Source: Angiostrongylus vasorum | Lineage: Eukaryota; Nematoda; Chromadorea; Rhabditida; Metastrongylidae | DNA: 64,000 nucleotides | Assembly (NCBI GenBank): GCA_018806985.1 | Contig: JADANN010000095.1 | Location: forward strand, 62,001 to 126,000 | Direction of reading: 5' to 3' | Shown here: positions 32,745-45,122 of the stretch, piece by piece | Layout: each line of letters starts with the position of its first letter | Position numbering within the stretch: position 1 is the stretch's first letter | Position numbers and translations under genes: made by a program | The notes under the pieces: model-generated | What the model was told of the DNA's origin: nothing | The model's database searches: none | What the model saw: only the letters and a program-made list of their open reading frames with translations

Positions 32745-35700
32745 TTCTTGTATCACCTTTATCACCTGTGTCACCTGTTGTCCCGTTGATCGTCGAGTGA
32801 TTCGAGCGGGTGCCAGTAAATCTTCCATTTTTCGCTGTCGCATGCAAGAGTAGCCCAGTGGGTTCTGCTCGCTCTAGAGACTCGTCGAGCATCATATCTT
32901 CCTTCTGGGCTCTTGGTGAAGAATTCTGATCATCGGGTCGGTGGTCTTCCTGCACTGTTTGACATCCCGAGGAATTTCAGTCACTAATGGCTCTTAACTA
33001 TCGTTTGTCATTCATACGCATTACGTGTACGGCCCATTTTAGCTTCGACAGTTTGGCATGTAGAACGGCATTTTCAATTTTTGTTCGTTGATGAAGGCCG
33101 GAGTTCTGGATCCCTTCCCTTACTTATGTGACACGGGATATAGCACCTACTTTCGACTGTGTCTTCTATAACCCTGATTGATCCTTCATCCTGCTTACAC
33201 AGTGACCAGGTTTCTGGCGCATACGTTAGGGCAGGAAGTACCGTTGAGTCGCAAAGCTGGGCACGGAGTCGGGTGTTCTTTCTCCTCTTCACTAGATCCT
33301 TTATACACTTGTAAGCTCCCCCGGCCGCTGGTTTCCTTCTGCTGAGCCTTGGAGCTAAGTCGTTCACCATATTGATTTCTCGACCTAGATAGATATAACT
33401 GGAGCATTCGGAAATATTCGTTCCGTTGAGTGTGAATGGGTCATACGAAACCAGTCCGTTCCTCATGAACATCGTTTTTTGTGAGATTTAGTCGAAGACC
33501 AATCTTTCCACAGGCTTTAGCAAAGTCGGCAAACATTCATTCCGCTTGGCTAATGTTTGGTGTTATAAGGGCGATGTCACCAGCAAAGCGAAGATGATGT
33601 AACTGCCGACCATCGATTATCACTTCCATATTGTCCTATTCTAATGTTCGCATGACGTTCTGGAGGATGGAGGTAAATAATATTGGCGAGATGGTATCGC
33701 CTTGTCTAACTGCACTTTTGAAGTCAGTGTTAATATTGTTGTGTAATGGTGATATCTTGGTTGTGGAATTTCTGCACATCTTCTTTGGTGTACTGAGTAG
33801 ATACTCCCTAACTATAAAAGACTTCGATGACTGCTTCTATCTCAGTTGAGTCAAAGTCCTTCTTTAAATAGATGGAAGTGAGACAGAGCTGTCTTTTGTA
33901 CTCTTGCGATACATCAGCGAATCGTGTTATCGTGTGGATGTGGTTCATCGCACTAAATCCTTTTCAAAACCCTGATTACTCACATGGCTGTCCGTCCAGT
34001 GTTCTTTCAATCCTATTTAGGATGACTCGAGTGAAAAGATTGTAGACGGCAGACAGTAAGCAGATTGGGCGATAGTTGCCGATATCGTGTAGGTCACCCT
34101 TCTTGAACATAACAAGGCCTTGCTGGTCTAGCACTGAGTAGGGACCTTGCATTCAGACAGGTCATGTTGAAGAGCCGACCCAGTGTGTTTACGAGCACTG
34201 GCGGAAGGTTCTTCAGGTGTTCTGGTCTTGTCCTGTTTGGACCTGGTGATGTTCGACTTTTCACCGACGAAATGGAATTTCGAATTTCGGAAGGAAGAAC
34301 CGGTGGTACAACATATCCATGCTCCTTTGTTTCATATAACGGAATGTGGACGTGCCTAACGAAGGGATCACAGTAGTATTGGTGAATCATTTTCCCCATT
34401 GCCTTTCTGGACGATGTAACTGTTCTATCTGGACGTCGGAGTGCAATCATCTTCGTCTTGTAATTGGCGAAGCTTTGGTGGGCTTTGCGAATGCTTTTCC
34501 CAGCCTTTGCAGGTTTGACCATTACTGCTGCTGTTCTCTCTGAAGACCTTCTTTTATCGCCTGTCTGCACTGTTTTGCAAGTTCGGACGTTAGTTCGCGG
34601 TTGCCTGCAGCTTGTTCTATTCCACGCTGGCGTATCAGTTGGATTGTTTCTGGAGACAGACGTCTCTTGGAGACTTTCGAACTCTCAGCTTTCATAGCTC
34701 TAACCTGAAGACGTTGAATGAGCCGTTCTTCGTCGATGTTGTCGACAACGGCACCTTCTCAACAGTCGACTAATGAGTTGAATAAGTCCTAGTTTATCAT
34801 AGTTCTGGAACTTCAGTTTTTTGAATTTAGCGGCTTATTCTCATTTTTCGCGAGAAATAGAATCTTGCACGAAGTAGACGATGGTCTGATCCCGTATAGA
34901 ATTCTGGGAGAGCAGCGGCAACGGTTAGAGAACACCTTCTATTTACTATGATGTGGTCTATTTCGTTATGGTACTCTCCATTGTAAGACTCCCACGTCCA
35001 GCGTTGAGGGTGGACGTTCTGGAATTGCAAGTTACAGTGGATAGTCTTGGTCTTCATGATAAACTCAGCCGTTCACCCTGTTCGTTCCATTCTAATCTGT
35101 GGGTCACAATTTGACTTTCTTCAGACGTTATTCTTGGTCCAATCTTGGCGTTGAAATCTCCAATGATGACCATGAAGGTTGTACGATCTTCGCTGTAGAA
35201 CTTCTCCAAGTCCATATAAAACGCTTCTACTTCTTCTTCGTCATAGTTTGATGTCGGCAGCGTAAACGACGAAGAATGTCAAAGCCGGAATTGATCCACA
35301 TCTTTTTAATCGTAAACGTCCGATTTGGGTTGTAAGTTGTTCGAATGAATCGATGTTCATGGACAAACTCGTGTTGACGAGAACTCCGACGCCGCCAACT
35401 CCTCTACTGTCGCATGTTCCGAGGAACAGTTCTTCTCCGGTGTCATAGACGGCGTTGAAAGGATGGCGTCTTCTCGTCTCGGCCAGGCTGATGACGTCGT
35501 ACTTTATCCTTCTTGTTTGCATGATCAAGTGTTCTATCGAGGACTGGGATGCAAGTGTACGTGCATTGTAGGTACAGATCGTCACCACAGTTCTTTGAAA
35601 TCCAAGCAGCTTCCACTGGCCCTGAGATTTTAGCAGCCTCTCCGTACTCGTCCTACCCGACACTGCGAAATTCGGGGCTCTTTCGGGGTCAGGGAAATGA

Positions 35701-36150
35701 GGCCGGTTTTTTTTTACTGTGTTTAGCATTTTTGATAACCACGTATAGCTTGCTGGGCTCTGGACGTGGGTGGGTATACTCACGGTTGGCTTGCCAGGCT
35801 CTCCAGAGTGAACATGGAGCTTATTTGTTGGAGGGACTCCTAACAGCCTCCCATACACTTTCCTGTCACTTGATTGCAGGCTTTTGGCCGAATTGACTCA
35901 TAGAATACAATCCGCATAAGCGAGAACGCGCCCCCACACGCATGCAAGAATACGCCTAGCAAATAGAGAAAGTCCGCGCCAAATCGACGCAGCAGAAACA
36001 GGTACTCTATCCCATGGATCTACCTGCGTCTCAGCGAAGCAAATTTCGTTTTTGGTCCGCGATTAACCCCCCTATCCGCCACCTGGAGACGTGCCACGCA
36101 GCCTGGCGAATAACCGGCTCGATATCCTTCATTTTAGTGAGATCCGTGGA
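32745..36150 (-). mobile_element. RTE-B retrotransposon, nearly full length, inactive
   Basis: Reads from about 36150 down. The long frame at 35858-35241 holds the AP-like endonuclease: [32 protein letters not shown] and [20 protein letters not shown]. The frame at 34570-34094 starts the RT (RNSISSVKS, GPNRTRPEHLKNLP). The frame at 33472-33074 has RNGLVSYDPFTLNGTNISEC and LPALTYAPETWSLCKQDE. The C-terminus is near 32800 and the tail is GGTGACACAGGTGATAAAGG. The catalytic box reads FAGD instead of FADD at about 33570, which alone would disable it. Domain order is typical of RTE elements, which encode endonuclease and RT together. Confidence 0.9.
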
Positions 36151-36234
36151 TTTCTGGAAATTTCTAGTGTGTGATAAAAAATTCTCGGCAGTTACTTTCC
36201 ATTAGCAAAACGTTCCTTCTTCGCGCCTGGGAAG

Positions 36235-36990
36235 TCGGCAATATGGTCAACCCTTTTTGTAATCCACAACAAAGTCAAGACTACGGGGTGGGTGGTGTTC
36301 CCGACAAACTTCAATGACCCTGGACACAGTTTCCATGAGGTCCATGCTGTAAAATACCTGTTGAATCCCTGACCGCTCAAATGGTTGTGCCTCATCAATG
36401 TCCTTGATATGCGCGACGAGACAGTCTTCGAAAGAGCTTGTAGACAACAAGCATATCGGACGACAGTTACGAAGATTCCTTCGGTCACCATTCTTGCGCA
36501 GGATGACCGTGCGCGACATCCTCCAGTGGTCTGAATTTTTTTGCATTTGAAAGTAGGCTGTAATATGGTTTGCGAGAACGACACGCAGATTGCGGCTTCC
36601 AGTTTCTGGGAAATTCGGAAGTGATATCATCGGATCCTCTAGGTGTGCTTCTTTTCATGCTTTCTATCGCAACTCGAACCTACCACAGGAGAATTCCAGA
36701 CGATTTTTTTTCCAACGGGCATTGTGAAACGGAAACGGTTGGTGTAAAACATGTTCGTTATCAACTGCGTATGATGGCGGAGTGTTTTGATGATCCCATG
36801 TTCGTTCATTAGAGCTGACAGCGGAACATTATGATCACACAAGTCCCGACAACGTTCTTTCAGACTGCTTCTTTTCTATGCTGCTTCCAGTAGTTCATTC
36901 AGCCTGTACTCATGTGGGGCTTCCTGAAAAGATTTTCTGTAGCTGGCATTGATTACTAGCCGCGTGAAACGTGTTTCAGTAGGATGAAGC
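36235..36990 (-). mobile_element. RTE-A retrotransposon, RT fragment
   Basis: The minus strand encodes CDHNVPLSALMNEHGI, ISLPNFPETGSRNLRV, ILRKNGDRRNLRNCRPICLL, ISRTLMRHNHLS and SRVIEVCREHHPPRSLDFVV. These are RT domain strings of an RTE clearly different from RTE-B. It stops before the FADD box and next to the 5' end of RTE-B. Confidence 0.8.
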
Positions 36991-37029
36991 TTTCAGTTTC
37001 CTACTCTTTTTTTCATAGTTTCTCTGATA

Positions 37030-37455
37030 TAAAGATATAACAGAGTAATAATAACAGTAAAAAGTAATAACGGTAGTAATAGTACAATGTATGATATTAC
37101 AATTATGTATAAAATGAAACAAAATATATCACGCACACATATTATATTACGCACAGTGCGATATAATATAATATAACATAATAATATTATATTAATATTA
37201 TAATATAATAATAATATATAATATTATAATATGATAATATAATAATATAGTAATATTAAAATAATAATATAATAATATTAAATATATATAAATATAAACA
37301 AATTAAATATATATAAATATATATATATAGATAATATAATAATATTAAAAGTGTAATGTAATGTGCTAATTATAGCAACACGGTATATTATTAATCGATA
37401 ATCCTCAAGTGCAACAATTATTGAGGATAATAATATAAATTAAAAGATATTAAGT
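37030..37455. repeat. AT-rich low-complexity tract
   Basis: About 420 bases of AAT/ATA-type simple sequence with almost no G or C. No gene seen. Confidence 0.9.
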
Positions 37456-37464
37456 AATAAACAA

Positions 37465-37985
37465 AGGATAAATCCCTCGGTGTTGATCAATCGCATAGGG
37501 TGCGCCAGCTGCTCAACAATGGTAATTAACTGATTAACAAGTTGCAGTATTTATATATGGTTGATATAATATGATAACTATTAGCTATAATAATATACAT
37601 GGTCAATTATATATAATATTATTGTGTTTTTTTATTTTACACGACCCGTCTTCACGTCTACTGCGCGGATCCCAGCACTCCTCGGATTCGTTATGCACGT
37701 AGGTCCTCCAACTTTTACGTATAGCTTCACCTACTGCTTGAGGATTTTAAACTTCATCTTGTATTTTTTAGAATGCTGGTCTAGTCGATTCTCCTTGAAG
37801 TCGTGAGATAGCCAGGCTAGAACGTTTCCAGTTGGATTGCAGAGAGTGAATTCTTCCCAGACATGTTGGATGCAAATTTCCCGACTCCGCAGGAATTAGA
37901 GACTTGGCGAGCACGGAGCGAAATAGAACCAGCACCACGTTCGTGATGATCCGCATCACTACCATAGTGCTTTCCAAACAATACA
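37465..37985 (-). repeat. Broken SINE-A, two pieces
   Basis: 37465-37515 matches the 3' end (reverse complement ATTGATCAACACCGAGGGATT). 37850-37985 matches the 5' part (reverse complement GCAAATTTGCATCCAACATG) at low identity. The 330 bases between are AT-rich and unrelated. Confidence 0.45.
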
Positions 37986-38046
37986 AACACTAACTATAAT
38001 TAATAATCATAATCACGTAATGACTAGTATTTATGTTTAATACAAA

Positions 38047-38290
38047 GAGCATGTAGCGCTTGCACTGAAATACACATGGGCTAGATCCCACTTCACGAGC
38101 TCAGGAAGCCTTCCATCCCTTCGCCGTCAGCAAACTGGTGCCGGTCTTGTCTGAAACGGAAGCATAAGTGACTAGATACATGAGTAGGCCACCACGATTC
38201 ATTATATTGGTCAGATAGTCATTAGATCATCTCCAACGATGCTTAGTAAAGTCGAATGCATATCGCTCCCACCTCAAGGATTGATATACC
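38047..38290 (+). repeat. SINE-A copy, decayed
   Basis: Contains GTAGCGCTTGCACTG, GAAGCCTTCCATCCCTTCG, CAGCAAACTGGTGCCGGTCT, GTAGGCCACCACGATTCATT and AACGATGCTTAGTAAAGTCG, with small deletions. Confidence 0.8.
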
Positions 38291-38294
38291 TCGA

Positions 38295-38860
38295 GATCTA
38301 CTTTTTTATTCTAAAATAAAGAGTAAAAATATACAAGACATATAAATAAACATACAAAGAATTAAGCAAAAAATAAGGGGTAAAAAGTAGAACAAATGCA
38401 AAAATGGACGTACCACACATCTACGAAACGACCGATTGCTCCATCCTTTACAGTCACTTCGATGAATCGTGGTTGTCCTACGGAGTAAGCGGATTTGTTG
38501 CAACGTACACACTCATAGAATAAGAGTGCAAAATTTCTTCTGGAAAAATACCAACGAGATAATATCTAATGTATAATTTAAATGTATAGATACACTATGT
38601 ACCTACCGTTTGTCGGTTCCCTGTTCTCAGGATTAGGACACACCTGACCTCTTGTAGTCGCAAACAATTCGTTGCTTGTAGCTTCCGACTAGTTGTGGCC
38701 TTGACGAGATGATACACAAAGACTTCTAGAATCTTCTTAGACAAGTCGTATAAAAGGGATAAGGAATTCTGCAGTGCATCTCACCAACTTGCTGAACTGT
38801 TAATTCTTCCCATCCTTTGCTATCGCTACGAAGAATCATTGTTATTGTACGGAATACGTG
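38295..38860. other. Unassigned intergenic DNA
   Basis: No gene or repeat recognised. Confidence 0.4.
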
Positions 38861-38866
38861 GATGTA

Positions 38867-39142
38867 AAAGGACAAAGCTTTCGGCGTTGATCAATCTTCG
38901 AGGGAGGCACCAATCATTCGACTTCATTAAGCATCGTTAAAGGAGTTTAAATACATACGTGGCCTTTACAATGACTTGCCGTGCCCTACCGATGTATCGA
39001 ACTAGTGCTGCTATTCGCCCAGACAAGTCTGGTAGCAATTTACCGAACCAGCAAGGGATGGAAGGCTATGTGAGCCTGCAGCGCGAGATCGATCCTATGT
39101 CTATTGCAGGGCACCTTCGACCACTGCCCTACACGCACTGTG
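38867..39142 (-). repeat. SINE-A copy, full length
   Basis: The reverse complement shows GTGCGTGTAGGGCAGTGGTC, GGATCGATCTCGCG, GGTAAATTGCTACCAGACTT, ATGTATTTAAACTCC, and ends CAACGCCGAAAGCTTTGTCC. Confidence 0.88.
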
Positions 39143-39144
39143 AA

Positions 39145-39645
39145 TGAAAGATAGTGTATGGATCGGGAGGATACAAAAGCCACAAACCAAATATGGTTTA
39201 TATATACGCTGCATAATCTGCACAGCTTTATCAAATGTTGACAGCAGTACGGTAACATGGTGGACGATAATTTTTACAATCATACACAAGAGTGCTTGAA
39301 TTTGTTTCTTCATCATTAAAATAAGTTTCCACAACTGTATGCCTGACTCGTGAGGTGTTTGAATATTGGAAATATGGGAAAAAAAAGTATCCCAGATTTG
39401 TTGGACATAGGTAAACGAAAGTGGTGTACTCGAGTGAAACCAACTTAACCGTTGATCTTCGCGGCAAATTGTATTCCAGTGCCAGTAAAGAGCAAAAATC
39501 TGCTGAGAGCCTAAAACGTGCCTAAAAGTATTGTAAGTAAGAAAGAGACAAAACGAAACAAACAGCTCTTCTTATTCAATGGGGAAAGAAGGATATCGTA
39601 GAGTTTGTGGATTTGCTAGTAAATTAGTAGCCCTTTAATACGAAC
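39145..39645. other. Unassigned intergenic DNA
   Basis: No gene or repeat recognised. Confidence 0.4.
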
Positions 39646-39647
39646 TA

Positions 39648-39895
39648 TCCTCCCAACGGTTTGCCGCCTCATCGTGGCTGGTAGGTGTTCATGGGTGTCA
39701 GACTGCGATGTACAGCGGGGGGATTCGTCCCCCGACACGGTCTCCCAAGCTGAGAAAGAGTCTGGCGTTTTCATCAGGAAGCATAGCTAAGAGTAAACCA
39801 ATACCACGATCCCACCACCGTCCAAGTGTCAAAGTCGCATGGTGGCTAGTCTCCCTCTGATCCACAAGGGCTGCGACAGGCTGTCGTGGTGAGAT
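39648..39895 (+). repeat. SINE-B copy, 5' part
   Basis: TCCTCCCAACGGTTTGCCGC opens the element. GCTGGTAGGTGTTCATGGGT, GGGATTCGTCCCCCGAC, GGTCTCCCAAGCTGAGAAAG and CCCTCTGATCCACAAGGGCT follow. It stops at GTCGTGGTGAGATGG, without the RTE-like 3' end. Confidence 0.88.
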
Positions 39896-40074
39896 GGAGA
39901 ACGCTGTAATATATTATATATATTTTAAGAGTAAAAATTCAAATGGTCATGTCATTCTTAAGCGCTCGGTCGACATTAGATCGCTATACTTTTATGTTTA
40001 TATTCTCCTCAATACACTTCTTAACTACCCAGTCAGAGCATTATTCGAAAGAATCGCTTTTCTATTGATAAACC

Positions 40075-40205
40075 AACACGAGGTTGATGGAATAAACATA
40101 TCGGAAGAATGGGCAACTGCAGACGACAGGCACGGATCAATCCGAATCCGGGGAAGGCGAGTGTGCCGAAACGTTAGCCGAATAAGATTTTTCTTAAATC
40201 AATCT
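40075..40205 (+). mobile_element. PLE 3' end fragment with hammerhead-like core
   Basis: GGGGAAGGCG, then GTGTGCCGAAACGTTAGCCG and AATAAGATTTTTC, equal the PLE end at 9960-10017 in the opposite orientation. Sequence before about 40100 is only weakly similar. Confidence 0.5.
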
Positions 40206-40209
40206 TGTG

Positions 40210-41850
40210 TTAGTATATCAGTGAAAAGCAAATTTTAATTGGCCATGTCGAGGTTAAAGGAAAGCAGGTCTTTTGAAATAAACGCGAACGGTTTTTCGGA
40301 TTTCAAAGACTACGTCTTTTATAGTGAAGAGCGTTTGAAGGGCGATCTACGCCACGCGCGGCCCATGCATCTGTGATGAGCAGCTACACGGCTCTTCAAA
40401 CTTTTCAATTAACACTTACATAAGTGGTGTAGGAGAAATAACCCAAGGAAATTAATACACGTATACCAAAACAAGTTAAATAATAGAGTAACGGAATCAA
40501 TACGCAAAGATAAGGTGAAGTAAGGAGTGCCATTGACGTTAGTGAATAGTTTCCGTAAAAGGCGGATGAAATATGACAAAGAACTGATATATAGAAATAC
40601 ATCTACTGTTCGAATAACAAGACCTGTGGTCGGGTGTTTCTGTCGATAAGTTGGACAGAAATGCTTCTGCAGATGAAAAGCGCGCCTTGTATACCGTCCT
40701 GGATACCACGTACATACCAGTCTTGACATGTAAGGACTGCGCTTTGACAAGTGACCATAGCAGTTTATAGCCCATACAAGGAGTGAAAAACATAGGAAAT
40801 ATTTTAAGATCTTAATGCGTTTTAGTTATGTTAACAGTATAGGAAAGTTGCATTTCGATATGGAAACTTTGTTCAGTGGGAACTACGTTAAGGAAAACTG
40901 TTCTATTACTAACTCGTACGACCTACCTAAAGTGCCACTTCGCTAAATGGAGGTGATGTAGTAGCAGTTGAATAGGAGATAGTTTTATGGCGCTCAGCTT
41001 GCTTTTTGGGCCGGTTTCCATGTTGGTGGATTAATTGGTGACATGTTTGTCACAGTACTCTGAGCGTGTTCTTGGATGTCGGCTAGACGACACATAAGGC
41101 GAGAACAGCTGACACGATAGGAAGCAGACTTAAAGCAGAATGTCTTAAAAATCCGTGGGAACATCCACGGTACGAGCACTCCGCATGTAATGGAGTCATT
41201 CGATACTACTTCACTTTGCACTAATGTGTCGAATGACTCCGCAATGCAAGCCATTCTAGAGCGGTTCAGGTGTTCGCATCATTTCTGATGGTGGCCTCCC
41301 AAATTCCCAAGCAAATGTTCTGCATCATTTTTAAACGATGCTATTGGTGTTTGGAACTTTCAATAATATTACAGACCACATAATGCGGTGCTTAACGTTA
41401 TTTAAATTGGGAACTAAAAGCTAACTGAAGTGGAGAGAAGAGAATCTGACTTGAGGAATATGCAGGTTTTAATAAACTTTCGACGAAAGATGAAATAATT
41501 TCAGATGTTGGCGGAAAACTGTGACTCCATAAATAATACTTCGAAGAGTTTGCTGCCGCGCATCATCGACTCTATCGAGGAATCATATCACGAGCAGAAT
41601 AAAACCCTAAACACTAAACACTGGATGTGCATTGGATACAATGCATCTGATTCGAACGTAGTGAGCGATCAACATACTCGACTTCGCATTAGACATTTGC
41701 ATTTGTTAGTTGGCATAAAAACCATTGAAATATTCGGATAATCGCCTACAACGCGCGACTCATCTTGTTCTGTTAAGATGAGACCTGGAGCCCATGACAC
41801 ATATTTCTTTCATAGTTTAGCATTTCGGTTCGCATTTCGCGCACAAAAAG
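40210..41850. other. Unassigned DNA with a possible exon
   Basis: TTTCAG directly precedes the 78-codon plus-strand frame at 41505-41741 (MLAENCDSINNTSKSLLPR). That could be an exon, but there is no matching donor or family. Nothing else recognised. Confidence 0.3.
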
Positions 41851-41853
41851 AAA

Positions 41854-41982
41854 TTGAACAGGCGGAACGGCAGGCTTTTTGCAGCAGCCACTTTTTGCCT
41901 ACGACTATTCAAAGATTTTTGAACAGGCGGTATGGCAGGCTTTTTGCAGTAGCCACTTTTGTCTGCGACTATTCAAAGATTT
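41854..41982 (+). repeat. Tandem duplication, 2 x 65 bases
   Basis: Two consecutive near-identical units begin TTGAACAGGCGG and end ATTCAAAGATTT (41854-41918 and 41919-41982), differing at about six positions. Confidence 0.9.
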
Positions 41983-42106
41983 CAATTTCGTTTGCATTTT
42001 CCTGTGAATCGTAATTCGGCCGCTGTTTAAAGCAGCAAGAATGCTGTTTAATGTCTCACATACATATGTGTGTATACATAATATACACATGTATATATAG
42101 ATGTAA

Positions 42107-42108
<2 letters not shown>

Positions 42109-42195
<87 letters not shown>
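42109..42195. repeat. (AT)n microsatellite
   Basis: About 43 uninterrupted AT units, directly abutting the SINE-A 3' end at 42195. A second, shorter AT-rich run lies at 42403-42465 on the other side of that SINE. Confidence 0.95.
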
Positions 42196-42199
<4 letters not shown>

Positions 42200-42402
42200 A
42201 AGCTCTCCGCGTTGGTCAATCTTTGAGGGATGCGCCATGCATTCGAATTTATTAAGCATCGTTATTACAGGTGATTGAATACATAGCTGGCCTATATAAA
42301 GAATCGCGGTAGCCTACCGATGTGTCGAGTCAGCGCATCTGTGCTGCCAGCCTACTACGGTAATCTATGGCAAGGCGCCTCTAACCACTGAGCTACATGC
42401 GT
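42195..42402 (-). repeat. SINE-A copy with internal deletion, inside an AT microsatellite
   Basis: The reverse complement shows AACGCATGTAGCTCAGTGGT, then TAGAGGCGCC, skips most of the middle, and resumes at GCATTCGAATTTATT reversed near 42240. Head and 3' end are kept. Confidence 0.8.
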
Positions 42403-42469
42403 TCCTTACATATATATACATATATATGTATGTATCTGTATATATATATATATATATATATATGTAAGT

Positions 42470-43245
42470 CTCTTGGTTAAATCTATATAGTCCCAACTGC
42501 TGAAAACACTAGTGATGGAGAAATTGTCGTCAGTTGTCGAAAACCTGTTACATCAAACACAACCTAGAGGTGAAAACAAACATTTCTTTTGTCTGCATTT
42601 GTAGACGTTCATTAGCAGTTACCAAACTTCTTTCCCATTTTTTGCAGAATTTTAAATGAAATTTTTGACCCTTTTTTTGCACACAAACGCTTTGCCAGAT
42701 TTTCGTCCCATCACGTGGACTGTAGGTGGATAACGATGTGCATTGACATCATTAGAATCCATGGGTGGTTGCACTTCTCGCCTAGGTTTAGGACCACACG
42801 TTCGACGTTTCCAGTTAAGTCAGGTTCAACGCCCAGATCGTTTGTTAGACTCACAAATAACGAAAGCAAGACCCAGCGCCGTAATCGTATTGCTCTTTAA
42901 GAGCAACAAGAGTTATAAAGAGTTCTCCTTCGATTAATAAAAATGCATCTCTACTATTACCTGAGTACGCGAGCACTTAAGCGGCTGTCTGTTCTACTAA
43001 TGCGTTCACCAGAACAATTTTCGTTCACTTATGTTTAATGAGACCGTCTCCTATGATCATTGTTTGCTTCAGTATGGTGAGAGGTTTAAATATCAGCTTC
43101 GCTTTCTAGTTTTATTCTTCTGAAACTCGGAGAAAGGAAGTCTTCCGAAGATCTAATCATCGCTTTACAAAAGATGTTTCGTCGATCAGATATATTTAAG
43201 AAGTTGTTCTTCAAAAGTCTCACCCATTTCAGCCCACTAAGGTAT
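42470..43245. other. Unassigned intergenic DNA
   Basis: Open frames at 42715-42937 have no splice support or known relatives. Confidence 0.4.
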
Positions 43246-43249
43246 TGGT

Positions 43250-43527
43250 GGACGCGTGTGGCGCAGTGGCCGGAAACACCGTGCAATACATATGGGATCG
43301 ATTCCGGCACCAATGACCCATCAAGCCTTCCACCCCTCCGGGATGGGTAACTTGGTAGCAAACTGGCCTGCTAGGATAGCAGCACTGACTCAATACTTCG
43401 GTAGGCCACCGCGAGTAATTGTAAAAGCCAGATATGCATTCAATCACCTCCAACGATGCTTAATGAAGTCGAATGCATGGCGCATCCCTAAGAGATTGAT
43501 CAATGCCAAGAGCTTTACCCTTTAAGA
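43250..43527 (+). repeat. SINE-A copy, full length
   Basis: GGACGCGTGTGGCGCAGTGG, GGGATCGATTCCGG, CAAGCCTTCCACCCCTCCGG, GGTAGGCCACCGCGAGTAAT, AGATATGCATTCAATCACCT, GCGCATCCCTAAGAGATTGA, ending near AGAGCTTTACCCTTTAAG. One of the cleanest copies. Confidence 0.93.
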
Positions 43528-43659
43528 TATTAGTTATCAATTTCAAAACTAAAATGACGCACTTTCACATACTGTTTCATTTCCACCGCTTCCGCCATCG
43601 TTTCCATGTCTTCTTTTCTTGCTTCTTGTCGTTTTTTGCTTTTCATGCATAAATTTACA

Positions 43660-43932
43660 AGCACTAAAGCGTTTGGCGTCGAAGGATACATGAGGGATAC
43701 CTTTGAATTCGACTTCTTTAAGCATCGTTAAAGATGGTTGAATGCATATCTCGTCTATACACTTGCGGTGACTTGCCAATGCATCATGACAGTGCTACTA
43801 TCCTTCTGGACAAGCCTGGTACCAATTTGCAGCCTCCGGAGCGACGAAAGGCTTGTTGGGTCCGGTGTGCGGAATCTTACTCGTCTATGTTGCAGGGAAC
43901 GAACCTCTAATCACTGCTTCACATCTGCACAT
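43660..43932 (-). repeat. SINE-A copy, full length, diverged
   Basis: The reverse complement has AGCAGTGATTAGAGG, TGCAAATTGGTACCAGGCTT, GATATGCATTCAACCATC and AACGATGCTTAAAGAAGTCG. Inverted relative to the copy 130 bases to its left. Confidence 0.85.
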
Positions 43933-43939
43933 TCTGCTG

Positions 43940-44775
43940 CCTTCATCACAAAAGCAGAATATGACCGTGGTGAATTACAGACGCGAGTAATAAATAAACA
44001 AATAGATCAATGAATATGTGGACAAGTAAGAAGTGACAAATATGGCTCAGAGCCACATCTGGCTCATTTCATCTCTATGTAGATGTAAGTCAACATTATC
44101 TGGGTGGTTATTTGCCACATTCGTGCATTGGTGATCGTTTGGTTAGTATTACAGCCTGACCTGCTAACTCTGTGTCGTCGTTAAAAGAATGGCAAGTTTA
44201 CAAAAAATAGAAGAACAACTGACGAATTAAGGCTAGGATTTTATTAGTGTAATAAATCTGAATTGGGTCATTAACTCAGGGTGCTGACGGAAACCTGGTG
44301 ATAAGATAACGTGTTTGATGGCCATGCCGTTTATGGGTTGGTGGTGATCATCATTGATAAACTAATGATTGATCTTCTATCGGGCTGCCCTACGTTGAAA
44401 GATAGACAACTGACGACAACAGGCTCTTAGTTCAAAAAGGCGATTAACTTTGACTAGTTGACTGTGTGCTTCTATCTCGGCTGATTTCGTTCATACTTCA
44501 CCTTCTTGAGTTTTTTTTTCATCATCTTCGCTTTATCGTAAAACAACAATATTTCTGCTTCTGCCACCACACGTCTTGGTCTTTGCGCTTCTTTCGCTTA
44601 TCATTTGTTTCCTTGTTCCAAGCTGTTTTTTAGTTTTCCAGGTTTCAGGTTCCTTGCCTTGCTTTTTCTTTCTTTCACTAACAATCTATATTCTTTCACA
44701 CTTCAGTTGGTATAAATTTGTATGGCATATAAAAAAAAAGACACATTAAATTAAAAAGCAATGAAATGTAAGGAA
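43940..44775. other. Unassigned intergenic DNA
   Basis: Nothing recognised; pyrimidine-rich from 44470 to 44700. Confidence 0.4.
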
Positions 44776-44779
44776 AAAC

Positions 44780-44848
44780 GATGGCACAGTGGTTATTGAT
44801 GCTTTCGATTAGGAAGCAAATGCACTAGTTCGACCTCTCGCTGGTGCC
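44780..44848 (+). repeat. tRNA-like sequence, probably a SINE head
   Basis: GATGGCACAGTGGTTATTG resembles a Pol III A box, and TAGTTCGACCTCTCG a B box, at tRNA-like spacing. No convincing acceptor stem, so not called as a tRNA. Confidence 0.35.
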
Positions 44849-45029
44849 CTCTTAAAATCGACATTTCAACATCTTTGATTGGCACTCTCCACGATTGCAA
44901 CCCACTCGACCAGTATTCTATGACATTCACGAAGAAGACGAAATCTTCAAGCAGCAGACGAACCAATAAGCGAAATGTTTAAAGACCACCGTAGACGATG
45001 AATTCCACGGAAACCAATCGATTCTCCCC

Positions 45030-45122
45030 AAGAGGTAATGACTTGGTGAGCTAGGGGTAAGGGTTTGAGCCAGGCAGTATGTGTATTACACTCAAGTTCA
45101 ACCACTGCATTACACGCGCCCT
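45030..45122 (-). repeat. SINE-A 5' fragment
   Basis: The reverse complement reads GGGCGCGTGTAATGCAGTGG, then a decayed B-box region and CTAGCTCACCAAGTCATTAC. Confidence 0.55.

Noticed and set aside
40600..40760. Possible C-terminal exon ending CKDCALTSDHSSL
   Set aside because: Open frame only; no acceptor or relatives recognised.
12440..41200. Shared repeat between about 12480-12580 and 41085-41160
   Set aside because: Only about 70% similarity over 30 bases plus scattered matches; could be chance.
41905..42278. Long frames of repeated YI residues
   Set aside because: Translation of an (AT)n microsatellite.
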